Positions 36,308 through 48,763 of a stretch of DNA of 64,000 nt are shown here, one piece after another. The DNA comes from Nocardia nova NBRC 15556 (lineage in GTDB: Bacteria; Actinomycetota; Actinomycetes; Mycobacteriales; Mycobacteriaceae): contig NZ_BDBN01000012.1 of the NCBI RefSeq assembly GCF_001613005.1, positions 28,853-92,852 of the forward strand. Reading direction: 5' to 3'. Under the pieces are notes generated by a model, which did no database searches, was not told the DNA's origin, and saw only the letters and a program-made list of their open reading frames with translations. Each line of letters begins with the position of its first letter. Within the stretch, counting starts at the first letter, position 1. Made by a program: the position numbers and the translations under genes.

Positions 36308-36772
36308 TCATGAATCTAGTGCAGTGAGCGCTTTCTCCCAAGCCGCCTGGTCACGGGGCTCTCCGGGGCCGTTCATCTCGGCGAAGCGGATGATTCCGTC
36401 CTTGTCCACGACGAAGGTGCCGCGGTTGGGGAAGCCGGTTTTGTCGTTGAAGACACCGTAGGCCTGGGTGACGGCGCCGTGCGGCCAGAAATCCGACAGC
36501 AGCGGGAAGGTGTAGCCCTGCTCGGCCGCCCAGATCTTGTGGGTGGGCGGGGGTCCGACGGAGATGGCGAGGATCTCGGCGTTGTCGTTCTGGAACTTCG
36601 GCAGTTCGTCGCGCACCTTGCACAGCTCACCCTGGCAGATGCCGGTGAAAGCCAGCGGATAGAAGACGATCAGGACATTCTTGTGGCCCCGGTAATCGGC
36701 GAGGCTCACATCCTGGTTGTTCTGATCCTTCAGCGTGAAATCCGGTGCGGCCGTTCCCACTTCGAGCGGCAT
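36308..36772 (-). CDS. ahpE: Peroxiredoxin AhpE
   Basis: A 154-residue peroxiredoxin with the peroxidatic Cys46 in PLAFTGICQGELCK and the TAAPDFTLKDQNNQDVSL start typical of AhpE. It reduces hydroperoxides using a thiol cofactor. A second cysteine at residue 51 sits in the same helix. ATG 36772 follows AGGAGG. Its place before DUF3052, a lipoprotein and aceE matches the Rv2238c-Rv2241 order of M. tuberculosis. Confidence 0.93.
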   Translation of the reverse strand: MPLEVGTAAPDFTLKDQNNQDVSLADYRGHKNVLIVFYPLAFTGICQGELCKVRDELPKFQNDNAEILAISVGPPPTHKIWAAEQGYTFPLLSDFWPHGAVTQAYGVFNDKTGFPNRGTFVVDKDGIIRFAEMNGPGEPRDQAAWEKALTALDS

Positions 36773-36851
36773 GCGCAGTCCTCCTGTCTTCGACGGCGGG
36801 CTGTTCCGGTACTCGGCGGCCGCCCGTGCGAAACAATAGTCACGCGGTGGA

Positions 36852-37274
36852 TCAGCGCTGCTTCGAGGGCGTCTTGGGCTGCATCAGCTTGGTGCCGGTC
36901 CAGGTGCCGAGGCTGACCGGTGTGGTCGACGTCAACCCCGCGGTGGGGGCGGATTCGGCGATCTCGCTGGGGTCGACATGGCCGGGCTGACCGGTCTTGG
37001 GGGTGAGTACCCACACGACACCGTCCTCGGCGAGCGGACCGATGGCATCCATCAGCTCGTCGACCAGGTCCCCGTCTCCGTCGCGCCACCACAGCAGTAC
37101 GACGTCGATCACCTCGTCGGTGTCCTCGTCGAGTAGCTCGGAGCCGATCGCGTCCTCGACAGACGCCCTCAACTCGTCTGCGGTGTCCTCGTCCCAGCCC
37201 AATTCCTGAACCGCCATGCCGTGGGCAATGCCAAGCTTCTGAGCGTAGTTCTGCGCGTCCGCCGCGGCGACCAC
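36852..37274 (-). CDS. DUF3052 family protein
   Basis: A 140-residue acidic protein: AQNYAQKLGIAHGMAVQELG, DEDTDEVIDVVLLWWRDGDG and VWVLTPKTGQPGHVDPSEIA are characteristic of DUF3052, a family of unknown function found next to aceE in mycolata. Start GTG 37274 is set by the GAGGAGGAC site before it; the reading frame is open further upstream. Same strand as ahpE and 79 bases before it. Confidence 0.87.
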   Translation of the reverse strand: MVAAADAQNYAQKLGIAHGMAVQELGWDEDTADELRASVEDAIGSELLDEDTDEVIDVVLLWWRDGDGDLVDELMDAIGPLAEDGVVWVLTPKTGQPGHVDPSEIAESAPTAGLTSTTPVSLGTWTGTKLMQPKTPSKQR

Positions 37275-37451
37275 GGTGGTGTCCTCCTCAACTCCCGACA
37301 ACAGATAGTTGCAAGCGAACATGGTTATCGGCCGCAACGCAAGCCGATCCGCCCAAATAGCCTCCGAAATGTCGCGGATGCATGCCCCGGGGCGAAGCCC
37401 GCAGAGGCGGTTCGCAACGCCCTGAGCGGCCCCGGGACATCCGTTTCCCGG

Positions 37452-38009
37452 CTATCGCGCCGGGCATGCGGTCCGCACCGCGTTCAGCGCGTCGTTGACT
37501 CGCTTACTCGCGTCGTTGAGCGTGCCGACCGGTGAGGTGTAGGTCATCTTGCGGGATTCGCCGGCCAGACCGCGGGCGGCGTTCACGTATTCGGTGAGCT
37601 TCTGCGCGAGATCCGGGGGTAACGCGTCGCCGGCGGCGGTGACCCGCCCCTCCACGGTCCGCGCGGCGTCCTCGAGGGTCTGCGCGGCGGAATCGCGCTT
37701 GGCGTCCTGGTCGGGGGCGTTCGCATCGTGCGCGTCGACGAAGTCGTTGTACTTCGTCACCGCGGCACCGGTGGTGTCACGGAACGGTGTGCAGTTGTCG
37801 GCGACGGCTTTCGTCTGCGCGGCAGCCTTTTTCGACGAGGTGGCCGCGGCCGAGGACGCTGCCATCTCGGTCCGGAACGCGGCCGCGTCCGCCTGGTTCA
37901 CGGTCGCGGTACCGTGGACAGCGGTAGAGCATCCTGCCACCACGAGTCCGGTGCCGACCGCCAAGGTCGCGCACGTCAGTCCGAACCCACGTGGGTTCAG
38001 CAGTTTCAT
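37452..38009 (-). CDS. Putative lipoprotein
   Basis: A 185-residue protein with a lipoprotein signal peptide: KLLNPRGFGLT, a hydrophobic core and the lipobox LVVAGC, giving a mature N-terminal cysteine. The mature part is helical and alanine-rich (AQTLEDAARTVEGRVTAAGD), with one further cysteine pair candidate (NCTPF and RTACPAR). ATG 38009 follows GGGAGGACG. It occupies the position of Rv2240c in the mycobacterial block. Function unknown. Confidence 0.82.
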   Translation of the reverse strand: MKLLNPRGFGLTCATLAVGTGLVVAGCSTAVHGTATVNQADAAAFRTEMAASSAAATSSKKAAAQTKAVADNCTPFRDTTGAAVTKYNDFVDAHDANAPDQDAKRDSAAQTLEDAARTVEGRVTAAGDALPPDLAQKLTEYVNAARGLAGESRKMTYTSPVGTLNDASKRVNDALNAVRTACPAR

Positions 38010-38246
38010 CGTCCTCCCCGCTTCTCGAGCAGTCGAAAGAATGTCTTGTGGCGAGTTCGCTGCAACGAGCGTCACAGCCTAGCGAACGGTACTGGATTTA
38101 CGGCTGACATGATGACCTGGGACGCATCATCGACAAGGATGTGAGGTGCGCCCCAAACCGTGAGCGACGGACGGCCCGCACACCAGCGGTGCTGCCCGGG
38201 GTTAGAGCCATCAGCTTGTCCACCCCCTGTACGAGGAGCATTGATT

Positions 38247-41171
<2,925 letters not shown>

Positions 41172-41249
41172 CCGTTCCGGTAGGGGCGCGAATCGCGCCC
41201 CTACCGGGGGGTTGCGGAGACCGACAGCGCGATGACGGAATATTGAACA

Positions 41250-42578
41250 GTGGAACGTAAACCGCCGCGGCCTCGCCGGGTTTCCGAGGGGTCGTCCGAG
41301 CACGAGGTCTATCTGCCGACCGGGGCGCTGTCCCCCAATCGGCAAACCCGCGATCCGCTGCCGGACACCCTGCTGAAACGGGTGAAGCAGTTCTCCGGGC
41401 GGCTGTCCACCGAGGCGATCGCCTCGATGGAGGACCGGCTACCGTTCTTCGGCGATCTGGATGCCGCCCAGCGCGCGGGCGTGCAGATGCTGGTGCAGAC
41501 AGCGGTGGTCAATTTCCTGGAGTGGTTGCAGGATCCGGAAAGCGATATCCGTTTCAGCCTCGACGCGTTCCAGGTGATTCCGCAGGACCTGGCCCGCCGG
41601 CTGACCTTGCGGCAGACCGTCGACATGGTCCGGGTCGCGATGGAGTTCTTCGAGCAGTGGCTGCCGGCGCTGGCCCGCAACGACCGCCAGCTGGTGGCAC
41701 TCACCGAGGCGGTGCTGCGCTACGGCCGCGAACTCGGTTTCGCCGCGGCGTCGGTCTACGCCTCCGCGGCCGAATCCCGCGGCGCCTGGGACACCCGCCT
41801 GGAGGCGCTGGTGGTCGACGCCGTGGTGCGTGGTGACACCGGCGCCGAAATGCTCTCGCGCGCCGCCACATTGAACTGGGATGCCACCGCCGCCGCGACG
41901 GTGCTGGTCGGCACACCACCGAAAGATCAAGTGGCCGTGGTGAGTTCGGTGCACGTCGTCGCCGCCCGGCACGGCCGCGCGGCGCTCGCGGTGGTGCAGG
42001 GTTCGCGGCTGGTGATGGTGGTCAGCGGCAATCTCGGCGATACCGGCTACCCCTCGCCGTTCCTGATGGATCTGCTCGCCGAGGCGTTCTCCGAGGGGCC
42101 CGTGGTGATCGGCCCGACCATGCGCACGCTGTCGGCGGCGCACGTCAGCGCGGTGGAGGCGATGGCCGGAATGGAGGCCGTGGTGGGCTGGCGGGCGGCG
42201 CCGCGGCCGGTGCACGCCTCCGAACTTCTGCCCGAGCGAGCCCTGCTCGGCGATCGGGCTGCGGTCGACGCTCTCAACGAGTATCTTGTGCTACCGTTGG
42301 CCGCCGCCGGGTCGGCCTTGTCGGACACTCTCGACGCCTACCTCGATTGCGGTGGAGCGGTCGAGACTTGCGCCCGGCAGCTGTTCGTTCATCCAAATAC
42401 GGTCCGCTATCGGCTCAAGCGCATCGCCGAGGTCACCGGCCGGGATCCGATGAATCCTCGTGACGCCTATGTGCTCCGAATCGCGGCAACAGTGGGTCGT
42501 TTGACACGAATGCGTAACGAATCGTCTACACCTGCCTCAGAAGACTCGCAGGCAACTTTCTACGAAGATCGCCTGTAA
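41250..42578 (+). CDS. fasR: Fatty acid synthesis regulator FasR
   Basis: A 442-residue PucR-like regulator orthologous by content and position to Rv2242 (FasR). Features are PTGALSPNRQTRDPLPDTLL, FFEQWLPALARNDRQLVALT, and the C-terminal helix-turn-helix ARQLFVHPNTVRYRLKRIAE. In M. tuberculosis FasR activates fas-acpS and is sensitive to long-chain acyl-CoA. It starts at GTG 41250, 78 bases after aceE, and precedes the fabD operon. The inverted repeat at 42620-42640 is a candidate site. Confidence 0.9.
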   Translation: MERKPPRPRRVSEGSSEHEVYLPTGALSPNRQTRDPLPDTLLKRVKQFSGRLSTEAIASMEDRLPFFGDLDAAQRAGVQMLVQTAVVNFLEWLQDPESDIRFSLDAFQVIPQDLARRLTLRQTVDMVRVAMEFFEQWLPALARNDRQLVALTEAVLRYGRELGFAAASVYASAAESRGAWDTRLEALVVDAVVRGDTGAEMLSRAATLNWDATAAATVLVGTPPKDQVAVVSSVHVVAARHGRAALAVVQGSRLVMVVSGNLGDTGYPSPFLMDLLAEAFSEGPVVIGPTMRTLSAAHVSAVEAMAGMEAVVGWRAAPRPVHASELLPERALLGDRAAVDALNEYLVLPLAAAGSALSDTLDAYLDCGGAVETCARQLFVHPNTVRYRLKRIAEVTGRDPMNPRDAYVLRIAATVGRLTRMRNESSTPASEDSQATFYEDRL

Positions 42579-42619
42579 CGGACATCGGGGCGCTGTCGAT
42601 CGCCTCGACCCACGTGCCG

Positions 42620-42640
42620 TTTTGTGGGGTCCACACAAAA
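42620..42640. promoter_or_regulatory. Inverted repeat ahead of fabD, candidate FasR site
   Basis: TTTTGTG (42620-42626) and CACAAAA (42634-42640) are perfect inverted arms with a seven-base spacer, 67 bases before the fabD start. It is the only strong dyad between fasR and fabD. Binding by FasR is inference from position. Confidence 0.55.
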
Positions 42641-42706
42641 GCGTCGCTCAAACATCATCGGCGCCGACATCTCCACGGACCCCCCTCACAGTGTTTTGTT
42701 AGAGGC

Positions 42707-43621
42707 GTGATCGCGTTGTTCGCCCCTGGACAGGGCTCTCAGACACCCGGCATGCTCGCGCCATGGCTCGATCTTCCCGGCGCGCGTGACCGCCTCGAAC
42801 TGTGGTCCAAGGCCTCCGGCCTGGATCTGCTCCGCCTCGGCACCACCGCCACCGCGGAGGAGATCACCGATACCGCGGTGACCCAGCCGCTGGTCGTCGC
42901 CGCCGCGCTGCTGGCTTTCGCCGAGATTCCGCACGAAGCGGTCCCGGCGGATACCATCGTCGCCGGACATTCGGTCGGCGAGCTCGCCGCCGCAGCCGTC
43001 GCCGGTGTCGTCTCTCCCGACGACGCGGTGAAACTGGCCGCGATTCGCGGTGCGGAGATGGCCAAGGCGTGTGCGCTGGTTCCGACCGGCATGTCCGCCG
43101 TGCTCGGTGGCGACGAAGCCGCCGTGCTCGACCGGCTCGCCGAACTCGACCTGGTCCCGGCCAACCGCAACGCGGTCGGCCAGATCGTGGCGGCGGGCCG
43201 GCTGGATGCGCTGGCGGAACTGGCCGCGAACCCGCCGGAAAAGGCGCGGATTCGCGCGCTGCCCGTCGCCGGGGCCTTCCACACCGCGTTCATGGCACCC
43301 GCCCAGGACGCCGTGGCCGAAGCCATCTCCCAGATGGTCCCCGGTGAGCCGACCCGTACCCTGCTGTCGAACTACGACGGCAAGCCGGTCGACTCGGGCA
43401 AAGACGCCATCGAGAAGCTGGCGGCACAGGTGACCCGGCCCGTCCGGTGGGATCTGTGCACCGAAACCGTTCGCGCGGCAGGGGTTTCCGCGGTGGCCGA
43501 GTTGCCGCCGGCCGGAACCCTGGTCGGCATCGCCAAGCGGGAGCTCAAGGGCACCCCGAATCTGGCGCTGAAGACCCCCGAGAACATCCCCGCGTTTGTC
43601 GAGCTCTCGGCAACCGGCTAG
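42707..43621 (+). CDS. fabD: Malonyl-CoA:ACP transacylase
   Basis: A 304-residue acyltransferase: LFAPGQGSQTPGM at the start, nucleophile Ser89 in AGHSVGELAAA, and the catalytic histidine in AGAFHTAFMAPA. It moves malonyl from CoA to AcpM for the FAS-II system. GTG 42707 follows TAGAGG. First gene of the fabD-acpM-kasA row. Confidence 0.94.
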   Translation: MIALFAPGQGSQTPGMLAPWLDLPGARDRLELWSKASGLDLLRLGTTATAEEITDTAVTQPLVVAAALLAFAEIPHEAVPADTIVAGHSVGELAAAAVAGVVSPDDAVKLAAIRGAEMAKACALVPTGMSAVLGGDEAAVLDRLAELDLVPANRNAVGQIVAAGRLDALAELAANPPEKARIRALPVAGAFHTAFMAPAQDAVAEAISQMVPGEPTRTLLSNYDGKPVDSGKDAIEKLAAQVTRPVRWDLCTETVRAAGVSAVAELPPAGTLVGIAKRELKGTPNLALKTPENIPAFVELSATG

Positions 43622-43752
43622 CTTTCCTCGCGGCTCGCAGTGACGCGACCGTGAGCGAGCAGGACGAAACATTCGTCCACCTCGTACCGAAGAAATAATC
43701 GGGACCTCCGATTCACGTCGGACCAACGAAAGAACAAGAAGGGAGCCACCAA

Positions 43753-44052
43753 GTGGCCGCTCTGACCCAGGAACAGATCGTCGAAGAGCTCGGCAAGATC
43801 ATCGAAGAGGTGACCGGCATCGAGCCCTCCGAGGTGACGATCGAGAAGTCTTTCGTCGATGACCTGGACATCGACTCGCTGTCGATGGTCGAGATCGCCG
43901 TGCAGACCGAGGACAAGTACGGCGTGAAGATCCCCGACGAGGATCTTGCCAGCCTCAAGACCGTGGGTGACGCCGTCTCCTACATCCAGAAGCTCGAGGC
44001 CGAGAACTCCGACGCGGCCGCTGAGCTCAAGGCCAAGTTCGACGCCCAGTAA
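43753..44052 (+). CDS. acpM: Meromycolate acyl carrier protein
   Basis: A 99-residue acidic ACP with Ser42 in [15 protein letters not shown] as the phosphopantetheine site. The length and C-terminal extension ([19 protein letters not shown]) match AcpM of mycolic-acid bacteria, which is longer than the ordinary ACP of about 80 residues. It carries the growing meromycolate chain. GTG 43753 follows GGGAG. Confidence 0.95.
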   Translation: MAALTQEQIVEELGKIIEEVTGIEPSEVTIEKSFVDDLDIDSLSMVEIAVQTEDKYGVKIPDEDLASLKTVGDAVSYIQKLEAENSDAAAELKAKFDAQ

Positions 44053-44062
44053 GGCCGACACC

Positions 44063-45313
44063 GTGACCACTCCTTCCACTTTGAACGGGAACTTCCCGAA
44101 CGTCGTCGTCACCAGCATGGCGGCGACCACGTCGATCGCGGGTGACGTCGATGCGACGTGGAAGGGACTCCTCAACGGCGAGAGCGGCATCGACGTTCTC
44201 GAGGATTCCTTCATCGAGGAATACGACCTCCCGGTTCGCATCGGCGGCCACCTGAAGGTTTCGCCGGACACCCTGCTCAGCCGGGTCGAGATCCGCCGCA
44301 TGGCCTATGTCGAGCGGCTGGCGATGGTGCTGGGGCGCGAGGTGTGGAAGAACGCCGGCAGCCCCGAGGTCGACCCCGAGCGCCTGGCCGTGTCGATCGG
44401 CACCGGTCTCGGCGGCGGCGACGCGCTCATCGACTCGGTGGACAAGCTGAAGAACGGCGGCTACCGCAAGATCTCGCCGCTGGCCGTTCAGATGGTCATG
44501 CCGAACGGGCCGTCCGCTGTCGTGGGCCTCGAACTGGGGGCCAAGGCGGGAGTGGTCACCCCGGTCTCGGCATGTTCGTCGGGATCCGAGGGCATCGCCA
44601 ACGCGTGGCGGATGATCGTCATGGGCGACGCCGACATGGTCGTCACCGGCGGTGTCGAGGGCTACATCTCCGACGTGCCGATCGCCGCGTTCTCCATGAT
44701 GCGCGCGATGAGCACCCGCAACGACGACCCCAAGGGCGCGTCGCGGCCGTTCGACAAGGATCGTGACGGCTTCGTCTTCGGCGAGGCCGGTGCACTGATG
44801 GTCGTCGAGACCGAAGAGCACGCCAAGGCACGCGGGGCCACCATCCACGCTCGCCTGCTGGGTGCCGGCATCACTTCCGACGGCTTCCACCTGGTCGCCC
44901 CGGATCCCACGGGTGCCGGTGCGGCGCGCGCCATGGAGCGCGCCATGCAGACCGCCGGACTGTCGAAGTCCGACATCACGCACATCAACGCGCACGCGAC
45001 CGCCACCCCGATCGGGGACACCGCGGAAGCGAACGCGATTTACAGGGCCGTGGGCAAGCACGCCTCGGTCTACGCGCCCAAGTCCGCCCTGGGCCACTCG
45101 ATCGGCGCCGTGGGTGCCCTCGAGTCGGTGCTCACAGTGCTCAGCATTCGCGACGGCATCGTTCCGCCCACGCTGAACCTGGAGAACCAGGACCCGGAGA
45201 TCGACCTGGATGTCGTGCACGGTGAGGCCCGTCGCCAGGACATCGAGTACGCGATCAACAACTCGTTCGGTTTCGGCGGCCACAACGTGGCGCTGGCCTT
45301 CGGACGGTACTGA
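44063..45313 (+). CDS. kasA: Beta-ketoacyl-ACP synthase KasA
   Basis: A 416-residue condensing enzyme with the nucleophile Cys171 in [10 protein letters not shown], and catalytic histidines in [13 protein letters not shown] and [13 protein letters not shown]. The length and Cys171 position equal M. tuberculosis KasA. It extends acyl-AcpM with malonyl-AcpM. Only ten bases separate it from acpM. No kasB follows, although the mycobacterial locus has one, so KasA may carry out all elongation, unless a second gene exists elsewhere. Confidence 0.94.
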   Translation: MTTPSTLNGNFPNVVVTSMAATTSIAGDVDATWKGLLNGESGIDVLEDSFIEEYDLPVRIGGHLKVSPDTLLSRVEIRRMAYVERLAMVLGREVWKNAGSPEVDPERLAVSIGTGLGGGDALIDSVDKLKNGGYRKISPLAVQMVMPNGPSAVVGLELGAKAGVVTPVSACSSGSEGIANAWRMIVMGDADMVVTGGVEGYISDVPIAAFSMMRAMSTRNDDPKGASRPFDKDRDGFVFGEAGALMVVETEEHAKARGATIHARLLGAGITSDGFHLVAPDPTGAGAARAMERAMQTAGLSKSDITHINAHATATPIGDTAEANAIYRAVGKHASVYAPKSALGHSIGAVGALESVLTVLSIRDGIVPPTLNLENQDPEIDLDVVHGEARRQDIEYAINNSFGFGGHNVALAFGRY

Positions 45314-45353
45314 TCCGACTCGTCGACAACGTACTGTCGACAACTTCAGCGAA

Positions 45354-45413
45354 CCCGGTGGGGCTTTTCGGCCAAGGCAGATCCCCTCGTCGAAAAGCCC
45401 CACCGGGATTTTT
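45354..45413 (+). terminator. Strong 17-bp hairpin with T tract after kasA
   Basis: CCCGGTGGGGCTTTTCG (45354-45370) pairs perfectly with CGAAAAGCCCCACCGGG (45391-45407) across a 20-base loop and is followed by ATTTTTC. It is an intrinsic terminator or attenuator between kasA and accD6, just 52 bases before the accD6 start. Confidence 0.85.
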
Positions 45414-45465
45414 CATCTTTCGCAGCCGCGTCAGCGACTCCACATTCCATCGAGGAGAGACCGCG

Positions 45466-46911
45466 ATGACCATCATGGCCCCCGCGCAGGCGGATGCCAC
45501 GACCGATCCCCGTGATCCGCTGGGTCGGTTGCAGCGCTTCTTCGATCCCGGAACCGTTCTTCCGCTCCACCCCCGCGACAAGTCCGGCGTGCTGGCCGCC
45601 ATCGGCGAGGTCGACGGCGTTCGCACCGTCGCGTACTGCTCCGACGCCACCGTGATGGGCGGCGCCATGGGTGTCGACGGGTGCAAGCACATCGTGGACG
45701 CGATCGATACCGCCATCGATTCCCGGATCCCCGTCGTCGGCATCTGGCATTCGGGCGGCGCCCGCCTGGCCGAGGGTGTCGAGGCACTGCACGCGGTCGG
45801 CACCGTCTTCGAGGCCATGGTGCGCGCCTCGGGCCTGGTCCCCCAGATTTCGGTGGTGGTCGGCTTCGCCGCCGGCGGCGCCGCGTACGGCCCCGCTCTG
45901 ACCGACGTCGTGATCATGGCGCCCGAGGGCCGCGTCTTCGTCACCGGACCGGATGTCGTCAAGTCGGTCACCGGCGAGAACGTCGACATGGCCACCCTCG
46001 GTGGGCCCGAGACCCACGGCAAGAAGTCCGGTGTGTGCCATATCGTCGCCGACGACGAGAACGACGCGATGCACCGCGGCCGCCGCCTGGTCTCGATGTT
46101 CGCCGAACAGGGCGAATTCGACCTGTCCGCCGCCGCGCACGGCGATGTGGACCTCAAGGCGATGCTGCCGGAGTCGGCCAAGCGCGCCTACGACGTCAAG
46201 CCGGTCGTGCGCGAGCTGCTCGACAAGATCCCCTCGCCGGACGGCAACGACGAATCCTCCTTCGAGGAGATGCAGGGCGGTTACGCCCGCAGCATCGTCA
46301 CCGGCCTGGGCCGCCTCGGCGGTCGCACGGTCGGCGTCCTCGCCAACAACCCGCTGCGCATGGGCGGCTGCCTCACCAGCGAATCCGCCGAGAAGGCAGC
46401 GCGTTTCGTGCGCCTGTGCAACTCCTTCGGCATCCCGCTGGTCGTCGTCACCGACGTGCCCGGCTACCTGCCCGGTGTCGGCATGGAATGGGAGGGCGTG
46501 GTGCGCCGCGGCGCGAAGCTGCTGCACGCCTTCGCCGAGGCTCGCGTCCCGCGCGTCACGCTGGTGACCCGGAAGATCTACGGCGGCGCCTACATCGCGA
46601 TGAACGCCCGCTCGCTGGGCGCCACCGCCGTGTATGCCTGGCCGGAGTCCGAGGTGGCCGTGATGGGCGCCAAGGCCGCGGTCGGCATCCTGCACAAGAA
46701 GGCCATCGCGAAGGCCCCCGAAGAGGAGCGTGAGGCCCTGATCGAGCGCCTCACCGCCGAACACGAGACCATCGCCGGCGGAGTCGGACGGGCCCTGTCC
46801 CTCGGCGTCGTGGACGAGGTCATCGACCCGGCCAAGACCCGGTCCACCATCGCCGCCGCGCTGGCTTCGGCCCCGGCCCAGCCCAGCCACAACAAGAACA
46901 TTCCGCTGTAA
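45466..46911 (+). CDS. accD6: Acetyl/propionyl-CoA carboxylase beta subunit
   Basis: A 481-residue carboxyltransferase of the AccD6 type: GVRTVAYCSDATVMGGAMG, GIWHSGGARLAEGVEALHA, and the second crotonase half VTDVPGYLPGVGMEWEGVV and YGGAYIAMNARSLGA. It produces malonyl-CoA for FAS-I and FAS-II with a separate biotinylated alpha subunit. ATG 45466 follows GAGGAGAGACC. It lies behind a strong hairpin, so it may be partly uncoupled from kasA. Confidence 0.94.
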   Translation: MTIMAPAQADATTDPRDPLGRLQRFFDPGTVLPLHPRDKSGVLAAIGEVDGVRTVAYCSDATVMGGAMGVDGCKHIVDAIDTAIDSRIPVVGIWHSGGARLAEGVEALHAVGTVFEAMVRASGLVPQISVVVGFAAGGAAYGPALTDVVIMAPEGRVFVTGPDVVKSVTGENVDMATLGGPETHGKKSGVCHIVADDENDAMHRGRRLVSMFAEQGEFDLSAAAHGDVDLKAMLPESAKRAYDVKPVVRELLDKIPSPDGNDESSFEEMQGGYARSIVTGLGRLGGRTVGVLANNPLRMGGCLTSESAEKAARFVRLCNSFGIPLVVVTDVPGYLPGVGMEWEGVVRRGAKLLHAFAEARVPRVTLVTRKIYGGAYIAMNARSLGATAVYAWPESEVAVMGAKAAVGILHKKAIAKAPEEEREALIERLTAEHETIAGGVGRALSLGVVDEVIDPAKTRSTIAAALASAPAQPSHNKNIPL

Positions 46912-46927
46912 AGCGTTACGCGCCAAC

Positions 46928-46973
46928 ACATTACGGGTGGTCTCCCTCGCGGAGGCCACCCGTAATGTCTTTC
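46928..46973 (+). terminator. 13-bp hairpin terminator after accD6
   Basis: ACATTACGGGTGG (46928-46940) pairs exactly with CCACCCGTAATGT (46956-46968), followed by CTTTCC. It ends the fabD-accD6 unit before the WXG100-type operon begins. Confidence 0.8.
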
Positions 46974-47152
46974 CGGCCCGGCATTTCCGGTTCGGCTACA
47001 CACCTCCCAGGACAGGGAATAGTCCTGGATCGTGCCCAACCAGTTGACAGGTCATAATCGGGTACCGCCCGCTGTCGAGAGGCGTGAACGCCGGCGAACG
47101 CCTCCACAGCCGACACCACGCGACTCGCCGTGCGACGACGAGGGAGATCGGC

Positions 47153-48745
47153 GTGGACCAGTCACTGTCGGTGAACCCCGCCGAGTTGCGCGCTTCGGCC
47201 GCGGAACTGGAACGACTGGCCGACGAGGCCGCCCTGATCACGTCCGCGCTACGGTCGGCGCTCGAACACGAAGGGCACTGCTGGGGTGCGGATGAGCCCG
47301 GAAAGACCTTCGCGCACACGTATGTGCCCGACGCCGAACGCGGCCTCGAAGGACTCGAGAATCTCACCGGGAACCTGCGCGCATTGCGTAAAAATGCCGC
47401 CGAGGCGGCGGATGCCTTCGAAGACAACGATGTGAGCAGCGCACGGGCGGTGCAACGCTCGGGTGCGCCGAACGCTGCACCGGGATTCGATGTACCCGTC
47501 ACCGCACCGACTACGCCGTTCGGTTCCGCGCCGTCGCATCCCGTTTCCAGCGAGTTGCCGGGCCCGCCCGCGCCCCATGAGGGTCGACGCCCTGATGGGG
47601 CGGCGGTCGATCAGGGGCCCTCGTCCGACGGTCTGACGCGGATGCCTGATGCCGCGGCACGGTCCACCGGCTGGCCGACTCCCGCCACGGACGGCAGCGA
47701 ATCCTCCCCGGCTGCGCCCGGCATTCGGACTCCCCCGGCGACCGGACACGCGGACGCAGACGCGCAGCCACAGTCTTCTACTCCGGCACCTGCGACAGCG
47801 CCGGCGCCTCCATCTTCGGCCACCACCGCTGCGCAGCAGAAGACCTCCACGCCGTCGCGGGTGGAGACCCCGTGGGCGCGAAACACTGCCGGCACACCCT
47901 GGACGGGCGCACCCGGCGCCACCGACGCACCCGCGACGCCGGGCAACACCACACCACCACGGGTAGCATCGCCGCGAACTACCGACCGCCCCGCCGGCCC
48001 CGAAAAGCCGGCACCGAAGCGGGGCGGCGCGCCACGACCGAACGCTCCACGCCGTCGCCGATCTGCACCCGCAAGTCCGCGCACCGCCGCTGCCGCGGCG
48101 TCGGAGCTCGCACAGGACATGGCGGCCAGGCACGGTCTCGATATTCTCGGATTCGATTCGGGCGGCGTCTCCGCGGATACCGTGCGCGAGATCGCGGCCG
48201 CACTCGATGTCATCCGGGCCAGATACCCGGTTCACCTGCGCGGACTCGAAATCACGAGTAGCGCCGAACCATACTGCGAAGTCGAGAACCGCGCTCCCGT
48301 AACGCACGCTGCGCACGCCGAGCCGTGGATCACGGTGAGCCGAGCTGCCGCTGTCGATCCCCTCCTGCTCACCCCACCACCTACGGCCGGGCAGGCGGCG
48401 ATCTACCGAGAGCGGCCGCTGTTCGCCGCCATGGTGCGCGAACTCGGCGCCGCTCTGGAAATGACGTGCGGCTCTCCTGTTCGCAAGGAAGCCCAGCGCG
48501 CGCTGATCAGAGCGTATCTGCGGCTCGACGGTGTCCAGCACGAATCCCTGGCGCGAGTGGTCCGCGGCTATAAGCTGTGGCGCGCCCAGCTCGGCCCGGA
48601 TTGCTTCCGGGGCAACGTTTTCGCGCCCTCGCGCGCGTTGGCGGTTGCCTTCGCCGCCGGGGAATTGACCGCCGGGTCCGAAGGGCCGGCACGTGTGCTG
48701 CACGGTCTGCTGGTATCCCGGGCGATGTCACCGGAAACCCGCTGA
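47153..48745 (+). CDS. WXG100-like protein with disordered linker and degenerate zincin-like C-terminal domain
   Basis: A 530-residue protein. Residues 1-95 are helical and WXG100-like (NPAELRASAAELERLADEAA, a W-G-A-D turn, then an ending rich in AAEAADAFEDND). Residues about 96-315 are a proline-, alanine- and threonine-rich linker. Residues about 320-525 form a folded domain (DTVREIAAALDVIRARYPVH, LFAAMVRELGAALEMTCG, VRGYKLWRAQLGPDCFRGN). That domain recalls zincin-like domains of large Nocardia proteins, in which the helix reads HEFGHAL; here it is RELGAAL, so both metal histidines would be missing. Possibly a type VII secreted partner. GTG 47153 follows GAGGGAG. Confidence 0.7.
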   Translation: MDQSLSVNPAELRASAAELERLADEAALITSALRSALEHEGHCWGADEPGKTFAHTYVPDAERGLEGLENLTGNLRALRKNAAEAADAFEDNDVSSARAVQRSGAPNAAPGFDVPVTAPTTPFGSAPSHPVSSELPGPPAPHEGRRPDGAAVDQGPSSDGLTRMPDAAARSTGWPTPATDGSESSPAAPGIRTPPATGHADADAQPQSSTPAPATAPAPPSSATTAAQQKTSTPSRVETPWARNTAGTPWTGAPGATDAPATPGNTTPPRVASPRTTDRPAGPEKPAPKRGGAPRPNAPRRRRSAPASPRTAAAAASELAQDMAARHGLDILGFDSGGVSADTVREIAAALDVIRARYPVHLRGLEITSSAEPYCEVENRAPVTHAAHAEPWITVSRAAAVDPLLLTPPPTAGQAAIYRERPLFAAMVRELGAALEMTCGSPVRKEAQRALIRAYLRLDGVQHESLARVVRGYKLWRAQLGPDCFRGNVFAPSRALAVAFAAGELTAGSEGPARVLHGLLVSRAMSPETR

Positions 48746-48763
48746 GGTCGAGGTTCGCCCGCC

